NCBI GenBank assembly: GCA_963607765.1
Contig: CAVDDT010000003.1
Coordinates: 16,983 to 80,982, forward strand
DNA length: 64,000 bases
Origin: Colivicinus sp963607765
GTDB lineage: Bacteria; Bacillota_I; Bacilli_A; Erysipelotrichales; Erysipelotrichaceae
Direction: 5' to 3'
Below are positions 49,575 to 58,665 of the stretch, piece by piece; the stretch's first letter is position 1, and each line of letters begins with the position of its first letter. The position numbers were made by a program, and so were the translations under genes. The notes under the pieces are model-generated. The model made no database searches and was not told the origin of the DNA. It saw only the letters and a program-made list of their open reading frames with translations.

Positions 49575-50800
49575 TGAAAGAAAATAGCAGTAGATCATTC
49601 CCTATTTTTACTATCACTGAAAAAGGAGAGGATTTCTTAGATAGTGGCAATAATTGGGTTTATGAAAATGAAATTATTTCTACTAATAAGGAACATGAAA
49701 ATGGCGACATTGTAGATGTTGTATCTAAAAAAGGAAAATATTTGGGCACTGGTTTTGTGAGTGATGCTTCTAAAATTAGAATAAGAATATTTTCTAAGAA
49801 TATGAACGATATTTTTGACTATGATTTCTTTAAAAGAAGAATTAAGTATGCGATAGATTATCGATTAACAGTTATGGACAGCATAGATAGCTGTAGAATC
49901 ATTTTCGGAGAAGCAGATGGCTTTCCAGGACTAACTGTAGACAAATATAATGATGTACTAGTTACACAAATTGCCACTATCGGTTTGGATAAACGAAAAG
50001 ATTTAATTTTTAAGGCAATGCTTGAATGTTTTAAAGATTACAATATTATAATAAATGCCATTTATGAAAGAAATGATTTAAATTCTAGAGCTCTTGATGG
50101 TCTTGAATTGTATAAAGGCTATTATTATACCAATGATGGTTTTGATTTTAATGCTTATGAGACAATTATCGAAGAGAATGGGATAAAGTACTATGTTGAT
50201 TATGTTGAAGGACAGAAAACAGGTTTCTTCTTAGATCAAAAGTTTAATAGGGCTCTTGTAGGCAAAATAGCACACGGTAAGAAAGTTTTAGATTGTTTTA
50301 CACATACAGGTTCATTTGGATTGAATTGTGCGAAAAATGGGGCTTTAAAAGTCGTCTCGGTTGATATCTCTCCTTTAGCTATTGAACAATCGAAGAGGAA
50401 CGCAAAGCTAAATGATTTAGATGATAAAATTGAATATGTAAAAGCTGATGTCTTTAAATATTTAGATAATGAAGTTAAAAAGAGAGAATATGATTTAATC
50501 ATTTTAGATCCACCAGCATTCACCAAATCACGTTCAACTATAATGGCGGCTTATAATGGGTATAAACGTATTAATGCAAAAGCTATGAGCTTGCTTGGCA
50601 AGGGTGGCTATCTTGTAACATGCAGCTGTTCACATTTTATGAATGAAGAACTTTTTGTAAAAATGCTTCTTGAAGCTGCAGAAGAAAACAATATGACCTT
50701 AAAACAAATTTCATATACTCAACAAGGCAAAGATCATCCAATATTATTGAGTTCCAACCAAACCGATTACTTAAAATTTTATATTCTTCAACTAATGTAA
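49574..50800 (+). CDS. rlmI: RlmI-like 23S rRNA (cytosine-C5) methyltransferase
   Basis: A 408-residue SAM-dependent RNA methyltransferase. N-terminal PUA domain (about residues 10-80; NNWVYENEIIS, GDIVDVVSKKGKYLGTGF), a central part with FGEADGFPGLTVDKY, and the methyltransferase domain with GFFLDQKFNR, VLDCFTHTGSFGL, and the motif IV ILDPPAFTKSR. E. coli RlmI methylates C1962; the same target is inferred here. It overlaps the HAD gene by one base and ends in a bidirectional terminator. Confidence 0.9.
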   Translation: MKENSSRSFPIFTITEKGEDFLDSGNNWVYENEIISTNKEHENGDIVDVVSKKGKYLGTGFVSDASKIRIRIFSKNMNDIFDYDFFKRRIKYAIDYRLTVMDSIDSCRIIFGEADGFPGLTVDKYNDVLVTQIATIGLDKRKDLIFKAMLECFKDYNIIINAIYERNDLNSRALDGLELYKGYYYTNDGFDFNAYETIIEENGIKYYVDYVEGQKTGFFLDQKFNRALVGKIAHGKKVLDCFTHTGSFGLNCAKNGALKVVSVDISPLAIEQSKRNAKLNDLDDKIEYVKADVFKYLDNEVKKREYDLIILDPPAFTKSRSTIMAAYNGYKRINAKAMSLLGKGGYLVTCSCSHFMNEELFVKMLLEAAEENNMTLKQISYTQQGKDHPILLSSNQTDYLKFYILQLM

Positions 50801-50802
50801 AT

Positions 50803-50830
50803 AAAAAAATCGCTTATTAGCGATTTTTTT
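50803..50830. terminator. Bidirectional terminator between convergent genes
   Basis: AAAAAAATCGCT then TATT then AGCGATTTTTTT: A-tract, 4-bp GC-containing core plus A-T pairs, T-tract. Works on both strands, ending the methyltransferase gene (+) and the DUF349 gene (-). Confidence 0.87.
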
Positions 50831-50834
50831 ATAA

Positions 50835-51731
50835 TTAACGATTGTTTCTATAGAAACGCATATTATCGTAATACTTGTTTACGATACCATTGAATTCTTC
50901 CCATAAAGTATCTTCGTTTTCTTTACCAGCAGAACCAACTTCTTTCCACTTCGTTCTTAACTCTTTAACTGAATTAATTTCATCTTCACTGAATTCTGAT
51001 CTTGCTAGATATTGTTTAGCTTCAGCGATTATAGCTTTTTTCTTTTCGGTTCTTTCAGCGTAAGTCTCTTTCATTGACTTGTAATATTCTTTTCTATTCT
51101 TATAGAAAGTTTTACGTTGCTCAGAGAACTTATTCCATAATTCATCTTCAAATTCACGTCCAGCAGTACCAATTTGTTTCCACTTTTCCATTAGTTCATC
51201 CATCTTAGTACCGATTTCTTTGAAGTTTGTTAACTCATTTGCCTTAACAGCTTCTTCAATTATTTTTTCTTTTTCTTCTTTATTCTTAACGAAAGATTCT
51301 TTTAAATTATCAAAGTAAGCTTTCTTATTAGTGAAGAACTCATCTCTAACAGCTTTAAATTCTGCCCAAAGTTCATCATCTTTTTCACCGCATCTACCAG
51401 CGGCTTTCCATCTATCCATAAGCTCAGCCATCTTTGTAGTTGCCTCTTTGTAATTCTTTGTAGAAATTTCTTTAGCTTCAGCAATAATAGCGTTCTTCTT
51501 TTCTTCAACTGAAGTGCTTAACTCTCCAGCTTTAGAACTAATTGTAGACATTAAACTATCAAATTTATCATTAAGTTCTTTTTCAGCCAATGATTCATCT
51601 TCACTACTAGCTTTTTTCCACTTTCTCTTTAAATCATTAATTTCTTGGAATGTAGCATTTTCGGCCTTTTCAGCAATTTCTTTAGCCTTAGCTACTAATT
51701 CGTTCTTCAATTCAATTCCTTTTTCGTTCAT
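50835..51731 (-). CDS. DUF349-repeat coiled protein
   Basis: A 298-residue highly charged protein made of about four DUF349 repeats of some 75 residues. The repeat core is a tryptophan pair: LMDRWKAAGRCG...DELWAEF, LMEKWKQIGTAG...DELWNKF, LRTKWKEVGSAG...DTLWEEF, and a weaker first unit with DLKRKWKKASS. The rest is lysine/glutamate-rich helix. DUF349 proteins are present in many bacteria without a settled function. ATG 51731 is preferred over the TTG two codons upstream because AGAGGA lies about 9 bases from it. The gene stands alone. Confidence 0.85.
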   Translation of the reverse strand: MNEKGIELKNELVAKAKEIAEKAENATFQEINDLKRKWKKASSEDESLAEKELNDKFDSLMSTISSKAGELSTSVEEKKNAIIAEAKEISTKNYKEATTKMAELMDRWKAAGRCGEKDDELWAEFKAVRDEFFTNKKAYFDNLKESFVKNKEEKEKIIEEAVKANELTNFKEIGTKMDELMEKWKQIGTAGREFEDELWNKFSEQRKTFYKNRKEYYKSMKETYAERTEKKKAIIAEAKQYLARSEFSEDEINSVKELRTKWKEVGSAGKENEDTLWEEFNGIVNKYYDNMRFYRNNR

Positions 51732-51792
51732 ATTCAAATCCTCTATTCTATAGAATTATATTATTTTTTTGCCCTTTTTAAAAGATTAATCT

Positions 51793-53418
51793 TTATTTTT
51801 CTCCATAAAAATTTGCGATTGTTTCATATATTAAATTAGGTAGCTCTTTAAAAGCATAATCTTTTTCTAATCTTTCAATATACGTGTGACCATCAAAGCC
51901 ATATGTTCCAATGTTAATAACGGGCATATCTATTTCTTTTATTTTTTTGTAGGGATAGTTATACCTATAACTATAATAAGGACAATTATTCAACATTTTT
52001 TGAATTGTATCTTCATTATGAACACAAGATAAATAGCTCATATCTGATATGTATGGATAGAAAATGCTGGTTTTTATGTCATAACTTGATTCTGAATTTA
52101 TTGTTTTTACTGATTTTTCTACAGCTTTAATTAATTTCTTATTTTTGGTTTCGACGTTTGAATAGAAAGTTGAACCAAAATAGATAATTAAGACTGGATC
52201 TTTTGCTTCATAGTACTCGTAAGCTTTTAAAACGATTTTATAGCTATATTCTCTTATATCGATATTGGGATTATTTTCAACTATTTTTCTAGCGTAATCA
52301 TTTATTTCTTTTTCATAATTATGATTGTTTTTCTTCAAAATAGAATCAAATTCTTCAAACGTATAAACATTGTTTTTGTACGGTAATTTCTTATATTTTA
52401 TATGATTGTTTGAACAATATTCTTTATATTGTTTGTTTAAGTATTTAATTGTTTCTTTAAAACTCTCTTTGGCAAGTTTAACACACTTTTTCATCACTTC
52501 AACTGGTGAGCTATTATAAAGCATGTAATTAAAGTAACTATAGGCACTACTTGCAGTTTGAACAGTATAACTATCTTTTGTGTCTGATTGTTTTAAACAA
52601 ATTGGGGGTACACTTGTTTTTCCTTCAACCTTATCACAAAGTTTGGCATTTAAAGAAATTTTAGTGTTTAAAACCGATAATAATAGGTTGGGGTCAAATC
52701 CACCAAATGGGTTTCCAACGTGGCTTTCTTTGCCGATACACACAAAACTTGGAAGAATTTTCCCAACAGTGCCTAAATATACAAATCTTTCGTTTGTTTC
52801 AGAAACAGAGTAATCACTATTCAAACATGCAACATAATTGAAGTTTTCTTTCTTCTTAAGATCGATTAATACATCTAAAGCGGAGATTATGCCCTTAGAA
52901 TCTCCTTCTTCATCGCATTCTGCTAATAGCACAAGATTGCCGTTTAACTCTTCTAAATGATTTGAAAAGTATTCAAAAACAATTAGATTAGCACTTACAC
53001 CAGCTTTCATATCCAATGCACCGCGGCCAAACATATACTTGTTTGATTTGATATCTTCTAATACCTTATTGCTTAATAAAAAATGTTTTTTTAATTGTTC
53101 AACTAGCTCGTCTGGCTTGCACGCATAATCGATTGCTTTACCGTAATCTTTGATATCAACTGTATCGATATGGCCCATTAATAAGATGGCATCATTTCCT
53201 TTTCCTTTGATGTAGGCAAGAGTGCTATTACGATTATTTTCGCTATCGAAAGTCATTACTTGTTTAGGATTTTTCTTAAAATAAGGAAGTTTTTCTAAAT
53301 ATTTTTTTATATATTCAGCTGCTTTAGTTTCTCCTTTATTATCACCATTATTAACACTATTAATTGAAACTAAATCTTTTGTAATTTTTTCTATTTTCTT
53401 GTATTCGTTAATTTTCAT
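51793..53418 (-). CDS. RocB-like M20-family metallopeptidase
   Basis: A 541-residue peptidase_M20 protein similar to RocB of Bacillus (arginine-utilisation protein). Zinc-site motifs: LLMGHIDTVD near residue 81, GRGALDMKAG near 130 with the bridging aspartate, and LLAECDEEGDSKG near 163 with the catalytic Glu. A middle region of about 200 residues replaces the usual dimerisation domain, as in RocB, and the final His is in YGFDGHTYIERL. The substrate is unknown. The gene follows an ABC exporter gene by 2 bases and is probably co-transcribed with it. Confidence 0.87.
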   Translation of the reverse strand: MKINEYKKIEKITKDLVSINSVNNGDNKGETKAAEYIKKYLEKLPYFKKNPKQVMTFDSENNRNSTLAYIKGKGNDAILLMGHIDTVDIKDYGKAIDYACKPDELVEQLKKHFLLSNKVLEDIKSNKYMFGRGALDMKAGVSANLIVFEYFSNHLEELNGNLVLLAECDEEGDSKGIISALDVLIDLKKKENFNYVACLNSDYSVSETNERFVYLGTVGKILPSFVCIGKESHVGNPFGGFDPNLLLSVLNTKISLNAKLCDKVEGKTSVPPICLKQSDTKDSYTVQTASSAYSYFNYMLYNSSPVEVMKKCVKLAKESFKETIKYLNKQYKEYCSNNHIKYKKLPYKNNVYTFEEFDSILKKNNHNYEKEINDYARKIVENNPNIDIREYSYKIVLKAYEYYEAKDPVLIIYFGSTFYSNVETKNKKLIKAVEKSVKTINSESSYDIKTSIFYPYISDMSYLSCVHNEDTIQKMLNNCPYYSYRYNYPYKKIKEIDMPVINIGTYGFDGHTYIERLEKDYAFKELPNLIYETIANFYGEK

Positions 53419-53420
53419 AA

Positions 53421-55142
53421 TTATTCCTTAAATTGTGCTTCATATAAATTTTTATATATGCCATTTTCAATTTTCATCAAGTCTTCGTGTTTGCCTTCTT
53501 CGATGACTTTTCCTTTATCAATAACTAGAATTTTATTTGCATTTTTGATGGTACTAAGTCTATGTGCTACAACAATTGTTGTTCTGCCTTCCTTTAAACT
53601 ATCCAAAGCTTCTTGGATGAGAATTTCGGTTGTGTTATCTAGGGCACTTGTAGCCTCATCTAATAAAAGAATAGAAGGGTTTTTCAAGAATACTCTAGCG
53701 ATAGACAATCTTTGTTTTTGACCTCCTGATAATCTGATTCCTCTTTCACCGATTTGAGTATCAAATCCTTTTGGAAGATTAACAATGTAGTCATAAATGT
53801 TAGCTTTCTTACTAGCTTCTATTATTTCTTCTCTTGTAGCATCCATTTTTCCATAACGAATGTTGTCATAGAAAGTTCCAGAAAACAAGAACACATCTTG
53901 TTGAACTATTCCAATATTTTTTCTTAAACTATTCATTTGAATGTCGTTGATATTGTGATTATCGATTAAGATTTCACCACCATCTAGCCCATAGAAACGA
54001 GGAATTAAATGACATATTGTTGTTTTTCCACCACCAGAAGGTCCAACCAAGGCAAAAGTTTCTCCCTTATTAACTTTAAACGAAATATTTTTAAGAACTT
54101 CTTTTTTATCATCGTTATTGTATGAAAAAGAGACATTTCTAAATTCTATGTCACCGTTTAATTCATCATATTCCTTAGCGTCAGCTTTATCTTCTTCGAT
54201 AGGTTCTTCCATTATTTTTACATATTTTTCAAAACCAGCAATTCCTTCTTCTAATTGTTCAGCGAATTGAACAAGTGTGGTTATTGGGGAAATAAATAAA
54301 TTTATAGATACGATGAAAGTTGAATAATCTCCAAAAGAAATTTGCCCATTATACAAAAATATTCCACCTGAAATTAAACAAATTACATTAAATAAATCCG
54401 TAATAAACGAACTTGATGAATTAAATGTGGCAAATCTTTGATAATGCATTTTCTTGGCTTGAATATAGTCATTATTGCTTTGCACAAACTTATCAACTTC
54501 AACATTCGCATTGCAGAAAGCTTTAGTAACTCGTATGCCGGTGATTGATGATTCGACCGCAACATTCATTTTTGATTGAGCTTTTTTGCTTATAACAGAT
54601 GCATCGCGCATTTTTTTATGCAGTTTGATTGAAATAAAAACTAGGAACGGCAAAGAAATAAAGATGATAATACTTAGTGTCAAATTGATGGTTGATAGAT
54701 ATAAGAATGATAATATTATCATCAAAGTAGACATAATAAAATTTTCGGGGCCATGGTGAGCTAATTCAGAAATTTCAAAAGTGTCATTTGTAAGATTCGA
54801 CATTATGGCACCAGTTTCGTGGTTATCAAAAAAAGTGTAAGGAAGTTTTTCTATTTTTTCAAACAATTGTTTGCGCATGTCTGCTTGAATATGAACCCCC
54901 ATAAGATGGCCGTAATATTGTACAAAGTATTTAAGCAATGCCCTTATAATGTATATTATTAACAGTGCTATTCCAAATATGATGATAAGATTATATTTTT
55001 GATTTGGTATATAATCATTAAGCATTTTACGAGTGATTATTGGGTAAAACATAGCGCTTAGAGAAATGAAGAATGAGGCAATCATATCTTCAGTGAACAG
55101 TTTTTTGTAAGGCTTATAAAAGCTAATAAATTTCTTTAACAT
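53421..55142 (-). CDS. ABC exporter, fused membrane and ATPase domains
   Basis: A 573-residue half-transporter of the MsbA/BmrA type. Residues 1-310 hold six membrane helices (AMFYPIITRKMLNDY near the first), and the ATPase domain has GPSGGGKTT, QQDVFLFSGT, LSGGQKQRLSIARV, LLLDEATSALD and the H-loop VAHRLST. A functional exporter needs a dimer; as no second half-transporter is adjacent, a homodimer is likely. The substrate is unknown, perhaps lipid, drug or peptide. A probable leaderless transcript begins just at ATG 55142. The RocB-like gene is next. Confidence 0.93.
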   Translation of the reverse strand: MLKKFISFYKPYKKLFTEDMIASFFISLSAMFYPIITRKMLNDYIPNQKYNLIIIFGIALLIIYIIRALLKYFVQYYGHLMGVHIQADMRKQLFEKIEKLPYTFFDNHETGAIMSNLTNDTFEISELAHHGPENFIMSTLMIILSFLYLSTINLTLSIIIFISLPFLVFISIKLHKKMRDASVISKKAQSKMNVAVESSITGIRVTKAFCNANVEVDKFVQSNNDYIQAKKMHYQRFATFNSSSSFITDLFNVICLISGGIFLYNGQISFGDYSTFIVSINLFISPITTLVQFAEQLEEGIAGFEKYVKIMEEPIEEDKADAKEYDELNGDIEFRNVSFSYNNDDKKEVLKNISFKVNKGETFALVGPSGGGKTTICHLIPRFYGLDGGEILIDNHNINDIQMNSLRKNIGIVQQDVFLFSGTFYDNIRYGKMDATREEIIEASKKANIYDYIVNLPKGFDTQIGERGIRLSGGQKQRLSIARVFLKNPSILLLDEATSALDNTTEILIQEALDSLKEGRTTIVVAHRLSTIKNANKILVIDKGKVIEEGKHEDLMKIENGIYKNLYEAQFKE

Positions 55143-55149
55143 AAGGATA

Positions 55150-55155
55150 ATTATA
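55150..55155 (-). promoter_or_regulatory. -10 box, leaderless start of the ABC exporter gene
   Basis: Minus strand TGT then TATAAT, ending 7 bases before ATG 55142; no Shine-Dalgarno. Confidence 0.58.
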
Positions 55156-55192
55156 ACATCTTAAAGAATGATAAATGATAGGATAGAGATAT

Positions 55193-55765
55193 ATGTGGCA
55201 ATTTTCTGAAGAACTTAAAAAAAGAAAAGAATATTTAAATACCAATGGCTATGATGCCTATTGTTTATTTACTCTGCAGGGTATTGAAACAAACATTGCG
55301 GATGAACTTAATTGCAATTATGACTATTGTTTAGCTTCTCCTTTATTGAAGATGTCTCATAGATCGAATCATGGAGTTAGATATGATGTACAAGAGGTTC
55401 TTTTAGGCGGCTATATTTTTGTATATTTGCCTAAGGATAAAGATATTTATCACCTAAAGACAAATCGTTATTTCTTTAAAGTTCTTTCAAGACAAAACAA
55501 TGATGGAAAGTTGGCTTTGAAGGATTTGGAATATGCAAAATGGGTACTTGATATGGAAGGGGTACTAAGTGTTTCTGAGGCAATTAAAATTGATGGCAAA
55601 GTTAAAATTATTAATGGCCCATTAAAAAGACTAGAAGGTTCTATTGTTGAATATTCTAAGAAAAATAGGAATTGTTGTATAGAAATAGATTTACTAGGCC
55701 AAAAGATTAAAACATGGCTTCCTTTCGATTGGATTGATTTTGATGACAAGGATTTGAAAATATGA
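55193..55765 (+). CDS. NusG paralog, LoaP-like antiterminator
   Basis: A 190-residue NusG-family protein: an NGN domain (YDAYCLFTLQGIETNIADEL to GGYIFVYLPKD) and a C-terminal KOW domain (VKIINGPLKRLEGSIVEYSKKN, then IKTWLPFDWI). It differs from housekeeping NusG in lacking the WYV start and in its longer NGN, and is closest in style to LoaP, which permits transcription through terminators of long operons in Firmicutes. LoaP usually sits beside its target operon; the downstream genes are YitT and housekeeping genes, so the target is unclear. A TGA then TAGGAT (55179-55184) could be its -10. It overlaps the next gene by 4 bases. Confidence 0.75.
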   Translation: MWQFSEELKKRKEYLNTNGYDAYCLFTLQGIETNIADELNCNYDYCLASPLLKMSHRSNHGVRYDVQEVLLGGYIFVYLPKDKDIYHLKTNRYFFKVLSRQNNDGKLALKDLEYAKWVLDMEGVLSVSEAIKIDGKVKIINGPLKRLEGSIVEYSKKNRNCCIEIDLLGQKIKTWLPFDWIDFDDKDLKI

Positions 55766-56598
55766 AAAAGATAATAAAAGAAATTGTGATTTTAACTACA
55801 GCTGAGGCAATAGTTGCGGCTGCAGTTTTCTTTTTTCTGAACGCCAGCAAAACATCTGTTGGAAGCGTTTCTGGTTTGGGCATAATACTTGGCAACTTTG
55901 TAAAGCTACCATTATCTATTATCACAATGATTTTAAATGTTGTTTTATTGATTGTTGGGTTTATAACTTGTGGAAAAGAATTTGGCTTAAAAACAGTATA
56001 TACAAGTTTGATGATGCCGATATTTATTTGGATATTTGAAAATGCTTTTCCTGAATTCACTTCTTTTACTAATAGTCAGGAACTAGACGTACTTTGTTAT
56101 TGTTTGATAGTGAGCCTTGGCCAAAGCATCTTATTTAACGATAACGCTTCTTCGGGAGGCTTGGATATCATAGGAAAAATGATGAATCGTTTTCTTAATA
56201 TTGATTATGGGGAAGCCATTTCATATTTTGGCATGTGTATAGCTTTGTGCTCATATTTTGTTTCTGATAGTAAGACTTTGATATTAAGCATTTTAGGAAC
56301 TTACTTTAATGGAATTGTTTTGGATTATTTTATTTTTGATCAAAATGTTAAAAGAAGAGTTTGTATTATCACAAAATATGAAAAAGAACTTAGAGAATTT
56401 ATCATAAATGATTTACATAGTGGGGCGACTGTTTATGAGGCTATTGGTGCTTATAATATGGAAAAAAGAAACGAAATAATTACGATAGTTGATAAAAGCG
56501 AGTATCAAAAATTAAGAAAGTTTTTGGCAGAATTAGATCCAAAAGCTTTTATGAGCGTTTATAAAGTGTCAGAGATGCACTATGAGCCAAAGAAATAA
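55762..56598 (+). CDS. YitT family membrane protein (DUF161/DUF2179)
   Basis: A 278-residue protein with five to six membrane segments in the first 190 residues (SVGSVSGLGIILGNFVKLP is the family's glycine-rich segment; NDNASSGGLDIIGKMMNRF is another) and a soluble C-terminal DUF2179 domain of about 80 residues (YEKELREFIINDLHSGATVY, then KFLAELDPKAFMSVYKVSEM). Such proteins are common in Bacillota; a function is not established. It begins in the last codons of the NusG-paralog gene, ATGA at 55762-55765. Confidence 0.88.
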   Translation: MKKIIKEIVILTTAEAIVAAAVFFFLNASKTSVGSVSGLGIILGNFVKLPLSIITMILNVVLLIVGFITCGKEFGLKTVYTSLMMPIFIWIFENAFPEFTSFTNSQELDVLCYCLIVSLGQSILFNDNASSGGLDIIGKMMNRFLNIDYGEAISYFGMCIALCSYFVSDSKTLILSILGTYFNGIVLDYFIFDQNVKRRVCIITKYEKELREFIINDLHSGATVYEAIGAYNMEKRNEIITIVDKSEYQKLRKFLAELDPKAFMSVYKVSEMHYEPKK

Positions 56599-56601
56599 TG
56601 A

Positions 56602-56607
56602 TATAAT
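56602..56607 (+). promoter_or_regulatory. -10 box, leaderless start of ybeY
   Basis: TGA then TATAAT (56602-56607), ending 6 bases before ATG 56614; no Shine-Dalgarno. It would begin the ybeY-dgkA-cdd-era-recO operon. Confidence 0.6.
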
Positions 56608-56613
56608 TTAGAT

Positions 56614-57057
56614 ATGGTAGAAAAATATGATTTAACAAGAAAAAAAGAACTTGATAAGTATTTCAATGATATTGATGAGTACTATAAGAAAGTTCTTGAA
56701 GTTTTAAAGATTGAAGATGAAATGGATTTGTCTTTAATTATTGTTGGTAAAACTAAAATTAGAAATATCAATAGAAAATATCGAAAGATTGATAGAGTTA
56801 CAGATGTGATTAGTTTTGCAAATATCGATTCTGATGATTATGATTATTTAAGTGAAGATGTTAATTTGGGAGACATTTTTATTAATGTAGATAGAGTAAA
56901 TAGTCAAGCTAAGAAATATGGACATAGTGTAAAAAGAGAATTTGTTTTCTTATTTGTACATGGAATGCTTCATTTATTAGGATACGATCATATGGAAAAA
57001 GAAGATGAAGAAGTTATGTTTTCTTTGCAAGAAAAGATAGTAGGGGAATTGAAATGA
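56614..57057 (+). CDS. ybeY: Endoribonuclease YbeY
   Basis: A 147-residue metal-dependent RNase acting in 16S rRNA maturation and ribosome quality control. The zinc motif HGMLHLLGYDH is near residue 113, and the conserved arginine lies in NRKYRKIDRVTDVISF. Length is standard. First gene in a run of five with 4- or 1-base overlaps (ybeY-dgkA-cdd-era-recO), the classical Firmicutes order. No ribosome binding site; the -10 box spacing suggests a leaderless mRNA. Confidence 0.96.
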   Translation: MVEKYDLTRKKELDKYFNDIDEYYKKVLEVLKIEDEMDLSLIIVGKTKIRNINRKYRKIDRVTDVISFANIDSDDYDYLSEDVNLGDIFINVDRVNSQAKKYGHSVKREFVFLFVHGMLHLLGYDHMEKEDEEVMFSLQEKIVGELK

Positions 57058-57386
57058 AAAAATTTAAGTATGCAATAACGGGTATTAAAAACTCTTTAAA
57101 GGAAAAATCCGTTTTTACTCAAGTGATGTTAGGACTTTTAGCAATCGCAGGAGGAATAACTATTAAATTGGAACCATATGAGTGGCTGGCTTTCTTTATT
57201 TGCATAGGAATGGTAATAAGTTTAGAACTTGTGAACAGTTGCATTGAAAAAGTATGCGATATGTATAAGAGAGAATATGATGAAAGAATTAGAGTTATCA
57301 AAGACTATTCAGCTGGGGCTGTTTTAGTAGCTTGTTTCTTTTCACTAGTTGTATGCTTGTATGTTGTTATTAGGAGGATTGTATGA
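57054..57386 (+). CDS. dgkA: Undecaprenol/diacylglycerol kinase (DgkA-like)
   Basis: A 110-residue membrane kinase with three hydrophobic segments. The family's active-site pattern is present: ELVNSCIEKVCD near residue 61 (Glu and Asn in the usual E-x-x-N-T-A-I-E position, with Thr-Ala replaced by Ser-Cys) and KDYSAGAVLVAC near 82. Gram-positive members phosphorylate undecaprenol. It overlaps ybeY by 4 bases and cdd by 4 bases. This placement is conserved across Bacillota. Confidence 0.93.
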   Translation: MKKFKYAITGIKNSLKEKSVFTQVMLGLLAIAGGITIKLEPYEWLAFFICIGMVISLELVNSCIEKVCDMYKREYDERIRVIKDYSAGAVLVACFFSLVVCLYVVIRRIV

Positions 57387-57784
57387 ACAAAGATTTGCTT
57401 TTAGAAAAAGCTTTTGAAGCAATGAAAAATTCATATGCACCATATTCTAAATATAATGTAGGTGCTTGCGTTTTGACTAAAGATGGAAATTATATTAAGG
57501 GCTGTAATATTGAAAATGCTTCTTTTGGGGCAACAAATTGTGCTGAAAGAACAGCTATTTTTGCAACTTACGCCAATGGCTATAAAAAGGAAGATGTTGT
57601 AGCGCTAGCTATTGTTTCTAATGGTGATAGAATTGCTGCACCGTGTGGTATTTGTAGACAAGTTTTAAGTGAACTTATTGATTTAGATACTCCTATTTAT
57701 TTAAGTAATGGTAACGATGAAGTTACTACTAGCATTAGAGAACTTCTTCCTATGAATTTTACTGTTGAGGATGTTATTCGTTAA
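57383..57784 (+). CDS. cdd: Cytidine deaminase
   Basis: A 133-residue tetrameric-type cytidine deaminase, converting cytidine or deoxycytidine to uridine forms. The catalytic and zinc motif is NCAERTAIF near residue 53 (Cys and Glu) and PCGICRQVL near 87 gives the other two zinc cysteines. NVGACVLTKDG is the usual nucleoside-binding start. AGGAGG at 57372-57377 is a strong ribosome binding site. Overlaps era by one base. Confidence 0.96.
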   Translation: MNKDLLLEKAFEAMKNSYAPYSKYNVGACVLTKDGNYIKGCNIENASFGATNCAERTAIFATYANGYKKEDVVALAIVSNGDRIAAPCGICRQVLSELIDLDTPIYLSNGNDEVTTSIRELLPMNFTVEDVIR

Positions 57785-58665
57785 TGAAGTCTGGTTTTAT
57801 TGCTTTAATTGGTAGGCCTAATGCTGGCAAAAGTACTTTAATTAATACTTTATTAAATAAGAAAGTGGCGATTGCCACGTACAAGGCACAGACTACTCGT
57901 AATTCTATTCAAGGCATTTTGACAAGGGATGATCTTCAAATTGTTTTTGTTGATACTCCAGGAATTCATGAAGCCAAGAATTATTTGGGATCTTACATGA
58001 ATAAGGAAGCTTATGCGCAAGCTGATGGAGCTGATATCATTTATTATCTTTGTGATGCTTCAAAGGGTATTACTAATGAGGACAAAGATGTTTTGGAAAA
58101 ATTATTTAAGTATGATATCCCTGTTTTTTGTGTTTTTAATAAAATTGATGAAGTTAATAAAGAAAAACTAATTGAGAGATGCAATTATGCTGGTTCACAT
58201 TTTGATTTTAAAGAAATCATCCCTATTAGTGCTTTAAATAAATCTAATATTGATGAATTGATTAAAACTAGTATTGATTATTTAAATGAAGGCCCGATGT
58301 ATTATCCAAAGGAACAAGAAGAAGTTTCCACTTTGGAATTTAAAATAAGTGAAATCATTAGAGAAAAAATTATTTTAAATACGGATAAAGAAGTTCCTCA
58401 TTTTACAGCTGTTAAAATCGATGAATTCAATAATTTAGAAAATAAAGCTATTATTACTGCTTCTATTATTGTCAATAAGGACTCCCACAAGGGGATTATT
58501 ATTGGCAAGAAGGGGGCTATGCTAAATAAAATAAATATGTCCGCTAGTAAAGATATAAAGGCTTTGCTTAATAAAAAAGTTTACTTAAGCCTTTATGTTA
58601 GGGTTGAAGAAGATTGGCTAAATAAGTCAAAGAAGTTGTTTGATTTAGGCTATTTTAATGAATGA
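57784..58665 (+). CDS. era: GTPase Era
   Basis: A 293-residue GTPase for 16S rRNA maturation and 30S assembly. G motifs: GRPNAGKST near residue 9, DTPGIHE near 57, NKID near 119; the C-terminal KH domain with IIIGKKGAMLNKI binds the 3' end of 16S rRNA. It overlaps cdd by one base and recO by 8 bases. The adjacent YbeY is a known functional partner in 16S 3'-end processing. Confidence 0.97.
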   Translation: MKSGFIALIGRPNAGKSTLINTLLNKKVAIATYKAQTTRNSIQGILTRDDLQIVFVDTPGIHEAKNYLGSYMNKEAYAQADGADIIYYLCDASKGITNEDKDVLEKLFKYDIPVFCVFNKIDEVNKEKLIERCNYAGSHFDFKEIIPISALNKSNIDELIKTSIDYLNEGPMYYPKEQEEVSTLEFKISEIIREKIILNTDKEVPHFTAVKIDEFNNLENKAIITASIIVNKDSHKGIIIGKKGAMLNKINMSASKDIKALLNKKVYLSLYVRVEEDWLNKSKKLFDLGYFNE

